Source: Micavibrio sp. UBA2705
Lineage (GTDB): Bacteria > Pseudomonadota > Alphaproteobacteria > Micavibrionales > Micavibrionaceae
Length of the DNA: 28,012 nt
Assembly (NCBI GenBank): GCA_002354205.1
Contig: DELD01000052.1
Location: 6,354 to 34,365 of the forward strand
Reading direction: 5' to 3'
Shown here: piece by piece, positions 16,396-23,239 of the stretch
Layout: each line of letters opens with the position of its first letter
Position numbering within the stretch: position 1 is the first letter of the stretch
Made by a program: the position numbers and the translations under genes
The notes under the pieces: model-generated
Seen by the model: the letters and a program-made list of their open reading frames with translations, nothing else
Databases searched by the model: none
What the model was told of the DNA's origin: nothing

Positions 16396-16479
16396 GGTTT
16401 GTATTAATTTTTCTTGTGCAACTTAATTTTATAGTTATAGTCCTGTTATTACATAATGTATTCGACAGGGAGAAAGAAA

Positions 16480-16803
16480 ATGTCTGACTCAAATATAGTT
16501 AATCTATGTGACGCCTTTATAGATGCCATTGAGAATGATGCGCTAAAAATCATCGAAGCATCCCTTACAGTGGAAGAATCTCATATGCTTGCAGCTGAAG
16601 CTGCTACCGCAACAGCGGGCGGACGATTTTATGGGGTAATTGGTATGGCAGAGGTTTTTGCAAGCGCTGCCTACCGTATAGCGCATGAAAATATTGCTGC
16701 ATCTAACCTAGACTTGACGTTCGTTGATGATGATACGGTTCAAGAATTGCAAAACTATTCAGCGCCCAATATGGCGAAATTGGTTACTTTGGCGCGTGCT
16801 TAA
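16480..16803 (+). CDS. Small hypothetical protein (107 aa)
   Basis: The ATG at 16480 has a strong AGGGAG 7 bases upstream, so an in-frame ATG at 16456 is rejected. The protein is mildly acidic and Ala-rich, appears all-helical, and has no signal peptide or membrane segment. Notable parts are a His/Met/Ala segment (SHMLAAEAATATAGGRFYG) and the C-terminal APNMAKLVTLARA, which is duplicated upstream in a degenerate copy. It is convergent with the next gene, 23 bases apart. I do not recognise a family. Confidence 0.7.
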   Translation: MSDSNIVNLCDAFIDAIENDALKIIEASLTVEESHMLAAEAATATAGGRFYGVIGMAEVFASAAYRIAHENIAASNLDLTFVDDDTVQELQNYSAPNMAKLVTLARA

Positions 16804-16826
16804 ATAAAGCGACATTGCCGAAACTG

Positions 16827-17621
16827 TTAAAATGCTATTCTGAAGGCTAGAAATGGGATTTTTTGTTGGTATTTAGCGTCACGCACGTTAAATGCGCATT
16901 TTTTGATGTGGTTTAACTCTAGCTGCGTCAACTTATACAGTGCGCGGCATATACCTTTTGAAGGGGGCGGTATTTTTGAAAGTCGCTCAGATGCGCTTTG
17001 GGTGATGTCTGTTATGCATGGCGTTAACGTGGTTAAATTTGCACTGAAAATATCGTTTTTACTAACATGGCTAGCAGGGAGCATAGCGATGTTATGTTGC
17101 GCATGAAATGGGATGGCGTGCAATATGCCGCTTAGGCCATTAGCGCATGCGAGGGCGATTAGGTTATCTTCAGCTATATCATCATTGCTAATTAGGCAGG
17201 CGAGTTTTAGTAATGGGCCGTTCGTGTTTTTAATATAGGTTATTAATCCATCTAATGTATCAGGCTGTAGGTCTTCCAAATCAAATTCGCGCCCTAAAAG
17301 TAATTCATTGAATAGATTATAGGGGAGCGCGAAGCTTTTAATTGCGCGCGCCAGTTCGGGCAATATTGGATGGTCATCAAGGCTGCGTTTTTGTTCAGTT
17401 GGCTTGCCGTATATCATGTTTAACGCTTCGCGCCACCATGTCAGGCGAATAAGGCCGAGCGTGGTGTCACTGACAATTTCGCGCGTTTTGGCGACTTCGT
17501 AGTTAAAGGCATAAAGCGCCCATAGCGCTTGCTTCATTTCAATGGTTTTGGCAAACAGGCTGATGGTATAGCGTGGCTGGTCATGGGCGGATACAATGTC
17601 TTGGCTGTGATTTTTACGCAT
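16827..17621 (-). CDS. Squalene/phytoene synthase-family protein, NDUFAF6-like
   Basis: The 264-residue all-helical protein contains RYTISLFAKTIEMKQALWALYAFNYEVAKTREIVSD, then IRLTWWREALNMIYGKP and LLLGREFDLEDLQPDTLDGLITYIKNT. These are the typical order and wording of the alphaproteobacterial branch related to mitochondrial NDUFAF6, a complex I assembly factor. The first Asp-rich motif of true prenyl synthases is replaced by EVAKTRE and the second is reduced to EFDLED. Classical Mg-diphosphate catalysis is therefore doubtful. No other terpenoid or hopanoid genes lie nearby, which favours an assembly-factor role over a biosynthetic one. It is divergent from sodB with a gap of about 100 bases. 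Confidence 0.8.
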   Translation of the reverse strand: MRKNHSQDIVSAHDQPRYTISLFAKTIEMKQALWALYAFNYEVAKTREIVSDTTLGLIRLTWWREALNMIYGKPTEQKRSLDDHPILPELARAIKSFALPYNLFNELLLGREFDLEDLQPDTLDGLITYIKNTNGPLLKLACLISNDDIAEDNLIALACANGLSGILHAIPFHAQHNIAMLPASHVSKNDIFSANLTTLTPCITDITQSASERLSKIPPPSKGICRALYKLTQLELNHIKKCAFNVRDAKYQQKIPFLAFRIAF

Positions 17622-17648
17622 ATTTATATGTTTCTTTTGGCTTTGCCC

Positions 17649-17676
17649 TTGTCAAATTTACATGGCAATGTATCCT
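17649..17676 (+). promoter_or_regulatory. Putative sodB promoter
   Basis: In the divergent gap, TTGTCA (starting about 17649) is followed after 16 bases by TATCCT. A second TTGACA at 17690-17695 lies too close to the start to have a normal -10. Both are AT-rich matches judged by eye. Confidence 0.3.
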
Positions 17677-17722
17677 TATTCGCATATTTTTGACAATGTT
17701 AAAATTTAAAGGACACCACAGC

Positions 17723-18349
17723 ATGACATTTGAATTGCCACAATTACCGTTTGCCTATGATGCGCTTGAGCCACATATGAGCAAAGAGACTTTTGAATAT
17801 CACCACGACAAACACCACGCAGCCTACGTTGCGAAGGGTAATGACTTGCTTGCAGGAAGCGGCCTTGAAGGTAAGAGCTTGGAAGAAATCGTTATTGCAG
17901 CGGCGAATGACCCTGCAAAAACAGGTTTGTTCAACAATGCAGCGCAGCACTGGAATCACAGCTTTTTCTGGAACTGTCTGAGCCCTGAAGGCGGCAAGGG
18001 CGCATTAAGCGCATCTTTAGCAGCTAAAATTGACGAAGCTTTTGGTAGCTATGATGCGTTCCAAGAAAAATTCGTTGCTTTGTGCGTTGGCCAATTTGGC
18101 TCCGGTTGGGGCTGGCTCGTGATGGATAACGAAAGCGGTAAGCTTGAGCTTGTTAGCACATCAAATGCGGGCGTTCCGTTCACAGAAAACAAAACACCGC
18201 TTTTGACATGTGATGTTTGGGAACACGCTTATTACATTGATTACCGCAATGCGCGCCCTAAATTCGTGGAATCTTTCCTTGAAAACATGGTGAACTGGGC
18301 TTTTGTTGAAAGCCTAATCGCAAAAGGCCCATTGAAAATCGCTGCATAA
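17723..18349 (+). CDS. sodB: Superoxide dismutase, iron type
   Basis: The 208-residue enzyme dismutates superoxide in the cytoplasm. The metal ligands are His27 (YHHDKHH), His79 (QHWNHSFFW), Asp164 and His168 (DVWEHAYYIDYRN). Gln75 in NNAAQHWNH is at the position typical of iron enzymes; manganese enzymes usually carry the active-site Gln later in the sequence. There is no signal peptide. AAAGGA lies 9 bases before ATG 17723. A longer frame begins upstream but lacks a good site and adds unrelated residues. A strong terminator follows, so it is probably a single-gene transcript. Confidence 0.97.
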   Translation: MTFELPQLPFAYDALEPHMSKETFEYHHDKHHAAYVAKGNDLLAGSGLEGKSLEEIVIAAANDPAKTGLFNNAAQHWNHSFFWNCLSPEGGKGALSASLAAKIDEAFGSYDAFQEKFVALCVGQFGSGWGWLVMDNESGKLELVSTSNAGVPFTENKTPLLTCDVWEHAYYIDYRNARPKFVESFLENMVNWAFVESLIAKGPLKIAA

Positions 18350-18379
18350 GCGTATTTTATATGGATTAAAGATTGCTCG

Positions 18380-18420
18380 AAACGCCCTTATTGATTGAAA
18401 ATAAGGGCGTTTTTGCGTTT
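18380..18420 (+). terminator. Intrinsic terminator after sodB
   Basis: Perfect 11-base arms AAACGCCCTTA (18380-18390) and TAAGGGCGTTT (18402-18412), with loop TTGATTGAAAA, are followed by TTGCGTTTTT. Confidence 0.93.
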
Positions 18421-18458
18421 TTAGCTGCGGCAATCTGCTATAGGCAAAAATTACCCAT

Positions 18459-18487
18459 TTTTTTATGCATATTGACTGTGCTATAAT
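18459..18487 (+). promoter_or_regulatory. Putative flbT promoter with extended -10
   Basis: TGCTATAAT, a perfect extended -10 element, has its hexamer at 18482-18487. The -35 position is a T-run without consensus, which extended -10 promoters can tolerate. It would give a leader of about 95 bases. Confidence 0.5.
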
Positions 18488-18519
18488 GGTATGTGACGTA
18501 AAGAAACAGGCAGAATGCC

Positions 18520-18563
18520 CGTCTTTGATCTTTAGAATAAAGAAGTAAAAAAGAACAAAGACG
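18520..18563 (+). promoter_or_regulatory. Nested hairpin in the flbT leader
   Basis: CGTCTTTG (18520-18527) and CAAAGACG (18556-18563) are perfect 8-base arms. Inside them TCTTT (18529-18533) pairs with AAAGA (18539-18543). The structure ends 23 bases before the flbT ATG, just upstream of its AGGAGA site. It could influence translation or stability; no T-run follows, so it is not a terminator. Confidence 0.5.
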
Positions 18564-18586
18564 AAAATAGCATAGGAGAGAATCTC

Positions 18587-19018
18587 ATGGCACTTGTAAT
18601 AGACTTAAAACCCCACGAAAAAATTCTAATTGGCGAGGCTGTTATCACCAATGATAAACAGCGCACACGTATGCACATCGCAGGCGACGCGCCCATATTA
18701 AGAGAAAAAGATGTGATGCAGGAAGACGAGGCTTATACGCCTTGTGAGCGCATATATTTCCTTATTCAATGTATGTATTTGGCGCGCAAGCCAGAGCTTT
18801 ACTTTGACCAGTTCTATAAAGAAGCGGATGCAATTAAGAAGGCTGCGCCATCAACGGCATTATTCTTTATTAACATCACCAATTTCATCTTAAAAGAAAA
18901 CTTCTACAAAGCGATGAAGCAGGCCAAAGAATTAATGGCGTTTGAAAAAGAGTTGATGGATAAAGCGGCAGGTCAAGAAAATGTCGAGCAAGCCCCAGCC
19001 ACCACAGAAAGCGCGTAA
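18587..19018 (+). CDS. flbT: Flagellin synthesis post-transcriptional repressor FlbT
   Basis: The 143-residue protein matches FlbT over most of its length: LVIDLKPHEKILIGEAVITN, then LREKDVMQEDEAYTPCERIYFLIQCMYL. FlbT binds flagellin mRNA leaders and limits their translation in alphaproteobacteria. AGGAGA lies before the ATG. The C-terminal tail (about 125-143) is acidic and divergent, which is usual. flaF follows after 5 bases, as expected for this antagonistic pair. No flagellin, hook or basal-body gene is in the window, so the pair is separated from structural flagellar genes here. Confidence 0.93.
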   Translation: MALVIDLKPHEKILIGEAVITNDKQRTRMHIAGDAPILREKDVMQEDEAYTPCERIYFLIQCMYLARKPELYFDQFYKEADAIKKAAPSTALFFINITNFILKENFYKAMKQAKELMAFEKELMDKAAGQENVEQAPATTESA

Positions 19019-19023
19019 AGCCG

Positions 19024-19452
19024 ATGAGTAACAATAAACCATATGCAGATGCCGCGGGCGCGTATAGTAAAAATGCCCATAGCCTACCCAATGATCAACG
19101 CGAAATAGAAGCGCGGGTTCTTGTTAAATCAGCCAATGCTTTGGAAGATATTAAGGCACATTGGGCAGATGATGAAAAATGGAAAGGCCTTGATAAGGAA
19201 GAAATCCTTTCAGATTGCCTGCTTTATAACCGTAATATTTGGCTGCTTTTTTATGATGCGGCGGTTGAAAAGCCAGAAGAAGCACTAGAAAAACGCCCAC
19301 AAGCGCTGCGCAACAATATTATAAATCTTGCCAATTTCATTTTTAAACGTGAAATGGAAGTGATAAGCAGCAAGGACATTGATAAGCTTGATAGCATTAT
19401 TAACATCAACCGTGAAATATCCGCAGGTTTACTGGTTAAGCATCCGCGATAA
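19024..19452 (+). CDS. flaF: Flagellin assembly/translation activator FlaF
   Basis: The 142-residue protein carries FlaF hallmarks: AYSKNAHSLPNDQREIEARVLVKSANALE, LLYNRNIWLLFYDAA, RNNIINLANFIFKREMEV, and the end DSIININREISAGL. FlaF promotes flagellin translation or secretion and opposes FlbT. It is all-helical and cytoplasmic. It begins 5 bases after the flbT stop and is surely co-transcribed with it. No terminator is obvious in the 106 bases that follow. Confidence 0.92.
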   Translation: MSNNKPYADAAGAYSKNAHSLPNDQREIEARVLVKSANALEDIKAHWADDEKWKGLDKEEILSDCLLYNRNIWLLFYDAAVEKPEEALEKRPQALRNNIINLANFIFKREMEVISSKDIDKLDSIININREISAGLLVKHPR

Positions 19453-19558
19453 AGCCAATGGATTCCTTCGTTAATAGATTACCGTACCCTATAGGAAAAT
19501 GAGGCGCGTTTGTGTAATATAGTGCCACTAGGTCAATCATGCAGTGATAGGTATTCTC

Positions 19559-20215
19559 ATGTCAGAACAAAGTCTCAATTTTTATAAACACGGTAATGAA
19601 AAAGCGCCAAAAAGCTTAGTGATTTTACTGCATGGTTATGGCTCAAACGGTCAAGATCTTATCTCGCTTGCGCCGGAATGGGCGGGGGATATGCCTGATA
19701 CGCTGTTTATTTCACCTGATGCGCCGTTTCCTTGTGAAATGGGCGGCTTTGGCTTTCAGTGGTTTTCATTAGAAAACCGTCGTGAAGATATTATGATTGC
19801 GAATATTCAGCAGGCCGTGCCGCTTTTGAATGATTTTATCGCGCAATGCGTCGAGAGTTTTGGCGTTTCGTATGATAAAATTGCGCTTGTTGGCTTTTCA
19901 CAGGGGACAATGATGTCCTTATATGTCGCGCCGCGTCATGAGGAAGTCTTTGCGGGCGTTATGGGGTATTCTGGCGCTTTGTTAGATGGGCAGTCAATTT
20001 TGGATGCGCCAGATAAGTTTAAAAAATTCCCTATTTCGCTGCGTCACGGCAATGCTGATGAGGTTGTGCCCGTTGAGATGTTTGAACAAGCCCATGCCTT
20101 TTTGCAGGGCGCGGGCTACAGTATTGAAGGTCACATAACCCCTGGTTTAGGTCACGGCATTGACCAAGATGGCGTAGCTAATGGACTGATATTCCTTAAG
20201 AAAGTGCTTTATTAA
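19559..20215 (+). CDS. Phospholipase/carboxylesterase-family alpha/beta hydrolase
   Basis: The 218-residue hydrolase has the oxyanion-site motif LLHGYGSNGQDL, the nucleophile elbow GFSQG (Ser114), the catalytic aspartate in HGNADEVVP (Asp167), and the histidine in GLGHGID (His199). This is the LysM-less bacterial carboxylesterase type related to acyl-protein thioesterases, acting on short esters in the cytoplasm. There is no signal peptide. ATG 19559 is chosen over the in-frame GTG 19544 because it starts the conserved fold and has TAGG upstream. The natural substrate cannot be read from the sequence. Confidence 0.9.
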   Translation: MSEQSLNFYKHGNEKAPKSLVILLHGYGSNGQDLISLAPEWAGDMPDTLFISPDAPFPCEMGGFGFQWFSLENRREDIMIANIQQAVPLLNDFIAQCVESFGVSYDKIALVGFSQGTMMSLYVAPRHEEVFAGVMGYSGALLDGQSILDAPDKFKKFPISLRHGNADEVVPVEMFEQAHAFLQGAGYSIEGHITPGLGHGIDQDGVANGLIFLKKVLY

Positions 20216-20241
20216 GGCTTGGTTCGTGCTGCGATGCAGCT

Positions 20242-20339
20242 TTACCCACAGGCTGAAAATTTTGTATCCACAGTAAAAATATGTTATAATTCAGTATATT
20301 AGCAGTTTCATGCTTTTTCTATCCACAAAGCTATCAACA
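20242..20339 (+). other. Cluster of DnaA-box-like 9-mers
   Basis: Four sites resemble the DnaA box TTATCCACA, all on the + strand: TTACCCACA (20242-20250), GTATCCACA (20264-20272), CTATCCACA (20319-20327) and CTATCAACA (20331-20339). The first three differ at one position and the last at two. An AT-rich stretch (about 20274-20300) lies between the second and third. The gap also holds a small hairpin GCTGC-GAT-GCAGC (20228-20240) and TATAGG/CCTATA arms (20384-20389, 20401-20406). It may be an origin-like or DnaA-titrating region, or a DnaA-controlled promoter for the HNH gene. Confidence 0.5.
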
Positions 20340-20432
20340 AGTGCGTGAGGAGGGGCAGAGAATCTGATATGATGGCTATGTAGTATAGGTTGAGTAGCGT
20401 CCTATATAGCATCAAACATAGGAGGCTGGGGC

Positions 20433-21068
20433 ATGGCAGACACAGAGCATGGCAGAGGCGACCACCGGACACTTACCCGAATGACGATGCGGGAGGTAGG
20501 GTTTAATACACCCTTGGAACAATGCCCCGCACTTATTTTGAATGCAGATTACCGTCCTTTAAGTTATTTCCCTTTATCTATATGGCCTTGGCAGGAAGCA
20601 GTTAAGGCCATTTTTCGTGGCTCAGTCCATGTGATTTCTGAATATGACCGCATGGTGCATTCCCCAACGGATCAAATGAAATTGCCGAGTGTTTTAGTGC
20701 TAAAGGATTATATCTCGCATAGCCGCCAGCCTGTTTTTACGCGGTTTAACTTATTTTTGCGTGATCGTTGGTCGTGTCAATATTGCGGCGATGAATATAA
20801 AACGCATGACCTAACTTTTGACCACGTTATCCCGCGCGCGCTTGGCGGGGGGACGAACTGGGAAAACATTGTTGCGGCCTGTCAACCGTGCAATCTTAAA
20901 AAAGGAAGCAAATTGCCGCGTGAGTGTAATATGCATCCGCTGCGCAAGCCGCATCAACCTAGCCTTGGCGAGCTGCAAGAATGCGGCCGCCACTTCCCAC
21001 CAAGTTTCTTACATGAGAGCTGGAGTGATTATCTGTACTGGGATACGGAACTTGAAAGTGATGTGTAA
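20433..21068 (+). CDS. HNH endonuclease
   Basis: The 211-residue protein has an N-terminal region (about 30-100) with ALILNADYRPLSYFPLSIWPWQEAVKAI, common to a widespread alphaproteobacterial HNH family. The HNH zinc-finger nuclease domain (about 110-160) has CQYC (Cys115, Cys118), the catalytic DH in LTFDHVIPRALGG (Asp130, His131), Asn145, and CQPCN (Cys150, Cys153, Asn154). TAGGAGG lies 8 bases before the ATG. There is no restriction-methylation partner or phage gene nearby, so a housekeeping or DNA-repair role is as likely as defence. It converges with the next gene. Confidence 0.9.
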   Translation: MADTEHGRGDHRTLTRMTMREVGFNTPLEQCPALILNADYRPLSYFPLSIWPWQEAVKAIFRGSVHVISEYDRMVHSPTDQMKLPSVLVLKDYISHSRQPVFTRFNLFLRDRWSCQYCGDEYKTHDLTFDHVIPRALGGGTNWENIVAACQPCNLKKGSKLPRECNMHPLRKPHQPSLGELQECGRHFPPSFLHESWSDYLYWDTELESDV

Positions 21069-21074
21069 AGGGTC

Positions 21075-21569
21075 TTAAACAATGAATTTGTCGCAATTTC
21101 CGTCTTGATTGCGTACTTTAAAGGGCTTTTTGCCTTCTTCTTCAATATGTATCTCGCCATTTTCGGAAATTTGTATCGTACAGCCATTTTCGAGCTTAAT
21201 AGTTTGGCTTAGAAATTCTTTTTTTAGGTCAATACAGCCATTAGGCTCGATTTTGAATGCTTTTTCAAAGGCGGCGCTGTGTCTTTCTAGCCACGCGTCA
21301 ACATCAGGGCAATTATTAGAAGGTAGGGAGTAGCCAAATGCATTTGGGTTAAACAGCGTCACAAATGTGGATACGCGGCTCGCCTTGGTAATCATGTCCC
21401 TTATTTGGCCAGTGCTTATATCACTATCGCATCTTAATAAAAAATGACCATTTTGCGGTGATACCCAGCTACGTATATCGGCGCTGTTGTTAAATGCTTT
21501 TGCAATTTCATTATGCTTGGTGTAATTGCCGCCCATATTCGAGCATGTCGCCGAAAAGAATTTAGTCAT
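21075..21569 (-). CDS. Hypothetical protein (164 aa)
   Basis: The ATG at 21569 is preferred because AGGGA lies 6-7 bases upstream; a longer frame to 21629 has no site. The protein looks soluble. Its N-terminus is MTKFFSATCSNMGGNYTKHNE and its C-terminal third is a beta-rich stretch (TIKLENGCTIQISENGEIHIEEEG). Six or so cysteines are scattered without a metal-site spacing. No signal peptide, membrane helix or known motif is seen, and I do not recognise a family. It ends 6 bases from the convergent HNH gene. Confidence 0.6.
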   Translation of the reverse strand: MTKFFSATCSNMGGNYTKHNEIAKAFNNSADIRSWVSPQNGHFLLRCDSDISTGQIRDMITKASRVSTFVTLFNPNAFGYSLPSNNCPDVDAWLERHSAAFEKAFKIEPNGCIDLKKEFLSQTIKLENGCTIQISENGEIHIEEEGKKPFKVRNQDGNCDKFIV

Positions 21570-21607
21570 GATATTCCCTGTTTTTGTGTATTTTCTTGAT
21601 TTTTTTA

Positions 21608-21636
21608 AATTTGCCATAACCATAAGCAAGTGTCAA
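21608..21636 (-). promoter_or_regulatory. Putative promoter of the hypothetical gene
   Basis: On the - strand TTGACA (21636-21631) is followed after 17 bases by CAAATT (21613-21608). The -35 match is perfect and the -10 is poor. Confidence 0.35.
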
Positions 21637-21730
21637 TTTGAATGTTGAAGAGATCGCTTTGTGGCTGTTCATAGCGGTGTTTCTGTGTTTAATGGATGCT
21701 CTTAACATTTAAGTGTTTTTGGAGCGTAAT

Positions 21731-22579
21731 ATGTGGCTTATTCCTGCGGTTCTTTGTTTGTTATTTTCGTGTTTCATGACTGTGTGGAATCAGCACGTGC
21801 GCATGGCGGCATTGCAGCTTAATTTATGGCGCTGTTTGTATATTTCGGTGTTATTCTCTTTTGTTTTGCCTTTTATAGATTTTCCGCATGATCTTGGCTT
21901 TTATATGAGCGCTGTTGTCGCAGGGCTGGCTTCAATGACGGTTAGCACGAGCTTGTTTTATACTTCACGTGAACATAGCGCTCATATCGCATCATTATTT
22001 ATGCCACTTGCGATGATTTTTACTTTTGTTGCGTGGCTTTTCTTTGACCCTGATTTGCTACGCGCTTACGCCGCGACACCATTTAAAGCTATGCTTATTC
22101 TGGTCGCGATGATTACCGCCAATGTTGCAGTGATAAAAATGCGCCATATACGCTTTACCCATACGTCATTTCTTGGCTTGGTCTTATTGAACGCAGGTAT
22201 GATTGCAGCATCGCAGATTATGGTCAAAGGCAGCACGAGCAGCAGCCTTGATATGGTGCTAGCGTTATCCTTTATTATTTTTATAGTCCAGACGATCACG
22301 ACATGGTTTTGGATGATCATTCGTAAGGAACCGGTTGGCAAAGCGCCGCTGAATAGAAATATAGCCGTACTCTGCGTAGTTAGCGCGGTATCATGTGTTT
22401 GTTCATGGTATGCGGTTATACTTGCGCCAAACCCATCTTATCTGACCGCAGTGTTGCTTGGCGCGCCGTTTATCCTGACGCTGTATCACCGTTATTATAA
22501 GCATGATATTTCAGATAGTTTGAAGGCGGGCGCGGTGATTACGCTGTGTAGTTTGGTTATTGTCGTGCTGTCATTCTAA
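21731..22579 (+). CDS. DMT/EamA-like multipass membrane transporter
   Basis: The 282-residue protein has about nine to ten hydrophobic helices spread evenly, in two similar halves. Each half starts with a helix followed by a charged loop, the layout of drug/metabolite transporters. Family wording is weak, so the subclass and substrate are unknown. ATG 21731 is chosen because GGAG lies 6 bases upstream; the in-frame GTG at 21713 contributes that site as coding sequence. It ends 6 bases from the convergent RNase D-like gene. Confidence 0.6.
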   Translation: MWLIPAVLCLLFSCFMTVWNQHVRMAALQLNLWRCLYISVLFSFVLPFIDFPHDLGFYMSAVVAGLASMTVSTSLFYTSREHSAHIASLFMPLAMIFTFVAWLFFDPDLLRAYAATPFKAMLILVAMITANVAVIKMRHIRFTHTSFLGLVLLNAGMIAASQIMVKGSTSSSLDMVLALSFIIFIVQTITTWFWMIIRKEPVGKAPLNRNIAVLCVVSAVSCVCSWYAVILAPNPSYLTAVLLGAPFILTLYHRYYKHDISDSLKAGAVITLCSLVIVVLSF

Positions 22580-22585
22580 TGTCAC

Positions 22586-23212
22586 CTAAAAAGGGTAACT
22601 CAGAATATCTTCATTCCACCAGCCGGTGGCATCAAAATATGCGCGGTCAGGGATCATTTTCATTGCTTTATCGGCAAGGTCTTGGCGGTTTTCGTGGCTG
22701 ATGATGGTATCGAGCTTTTCTTTGAGCGCATGGAGGAAGATAACATCCTGACAGACATATTTTATTTGTTTATCCGTTAGTTCTTCTGCGCCCCAATAGC
22801 TGCTAGTTTCAGATTTATCAATTTTCTTGCCGAGAATATTTGATATCAGATCAAGATAGTTATGAGATGCGCCGTAAGTCTGGCCAATGCGAGAAGCGGT
22901 GCGCGTGCAGTAAACGTTTTGCGGCATAACGCCAAGATACTTATAAAGATACGCAAGGTCGAGGCGGATCATATGGCCTAAAAACACCGTGTTTGGCCTG
23001 TTGAGCAATGTTTTCAAATTTGGCGCGGCATAGGCGGGGTCTTTACACTGTACAATATCAACCTGATTACGCACAGGGTCATAGATTTGAATAACGCATA
23101 GGCGGTCACGATTGATATTTAAACCCATCATTTCGCAATCTATAGCCAGTGAATGGCTATAGGCTCCGGCATCAGGAATATCGTTTTGGTGAATTTTATA
23201 TGTATAGTTCAT
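22586..23212 (-). CDS. RNase D-like 3'-5' exoribonuclease (DEDDy)
   Basis: The 208-residue exonuclease carries Exo I AIDCEMMGLN (Asp25, Glu27), Exo II FLGHMIRLDLAYLYKYLG (Asp85), and Exo III YVCQDVIFLH (Tyr152, Asp156, Y-x3-D type). The stretch VYCTRTASRIGQTYGASHNYLDLISNILGKKIDKSETSSYWGAEELTDKQIKYV is the classical RNase D order. It lacks the HRDC domains of full-length RNase D, as is common for the short alphaproteobacterial paralogue. It may trim tRNA or other RNA 3' ends. It lies downstream of the nucleotidyltransferase gene on the same strand, with a gap of 27 bases. Both possible starts have weak ribosome binding sites; ATG 23212 is preferred to GTG 23221. Confidence 0.9.
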   Translation of the reverse strand: MNYTYKIHQNDIPDAGAYSHSLAIDCEMMGLNINRDRLCVIQIYDPVRNQVDIVQCKDPAYAAPNLKTLLNRPNTVFLGHMIRLDLAYLYKYLGVMPQNVYCTRTASRIGQTYGASHNYLDLISNILGKKIDKSETSSYWGAEELTDKQIKYVCQDVIFLHALKEKLDTIISHENRQDLADKAMKMIPDRAYFDATGWWNEDILSYPF

Positions 23213-23239
23213 GCAAGACACTCAGTGCTTAAAGTAAGG

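Noticed and set aside
17573..17722. Upstream extension of the sodB frame
   Set aside because: The SOD domain begins at ATG 17723 with a good AAAGGA site; the extension has no site and overlaps the divergent gene start.
20216..20432. Chromosomal replication origin
   Set aside because: DnaA-like boxes alone do not prove an origin; no strand switch or typical origin-flanking gene is seen, so only a DnaA-box cluster is reported.
20433..21068. HNH gene as part of a defence island
   Set aside because: No methyltransferase, helicase, toxin or phage gene is adjacent, and the family is widespread in alphaproteobacteria as a single gene.
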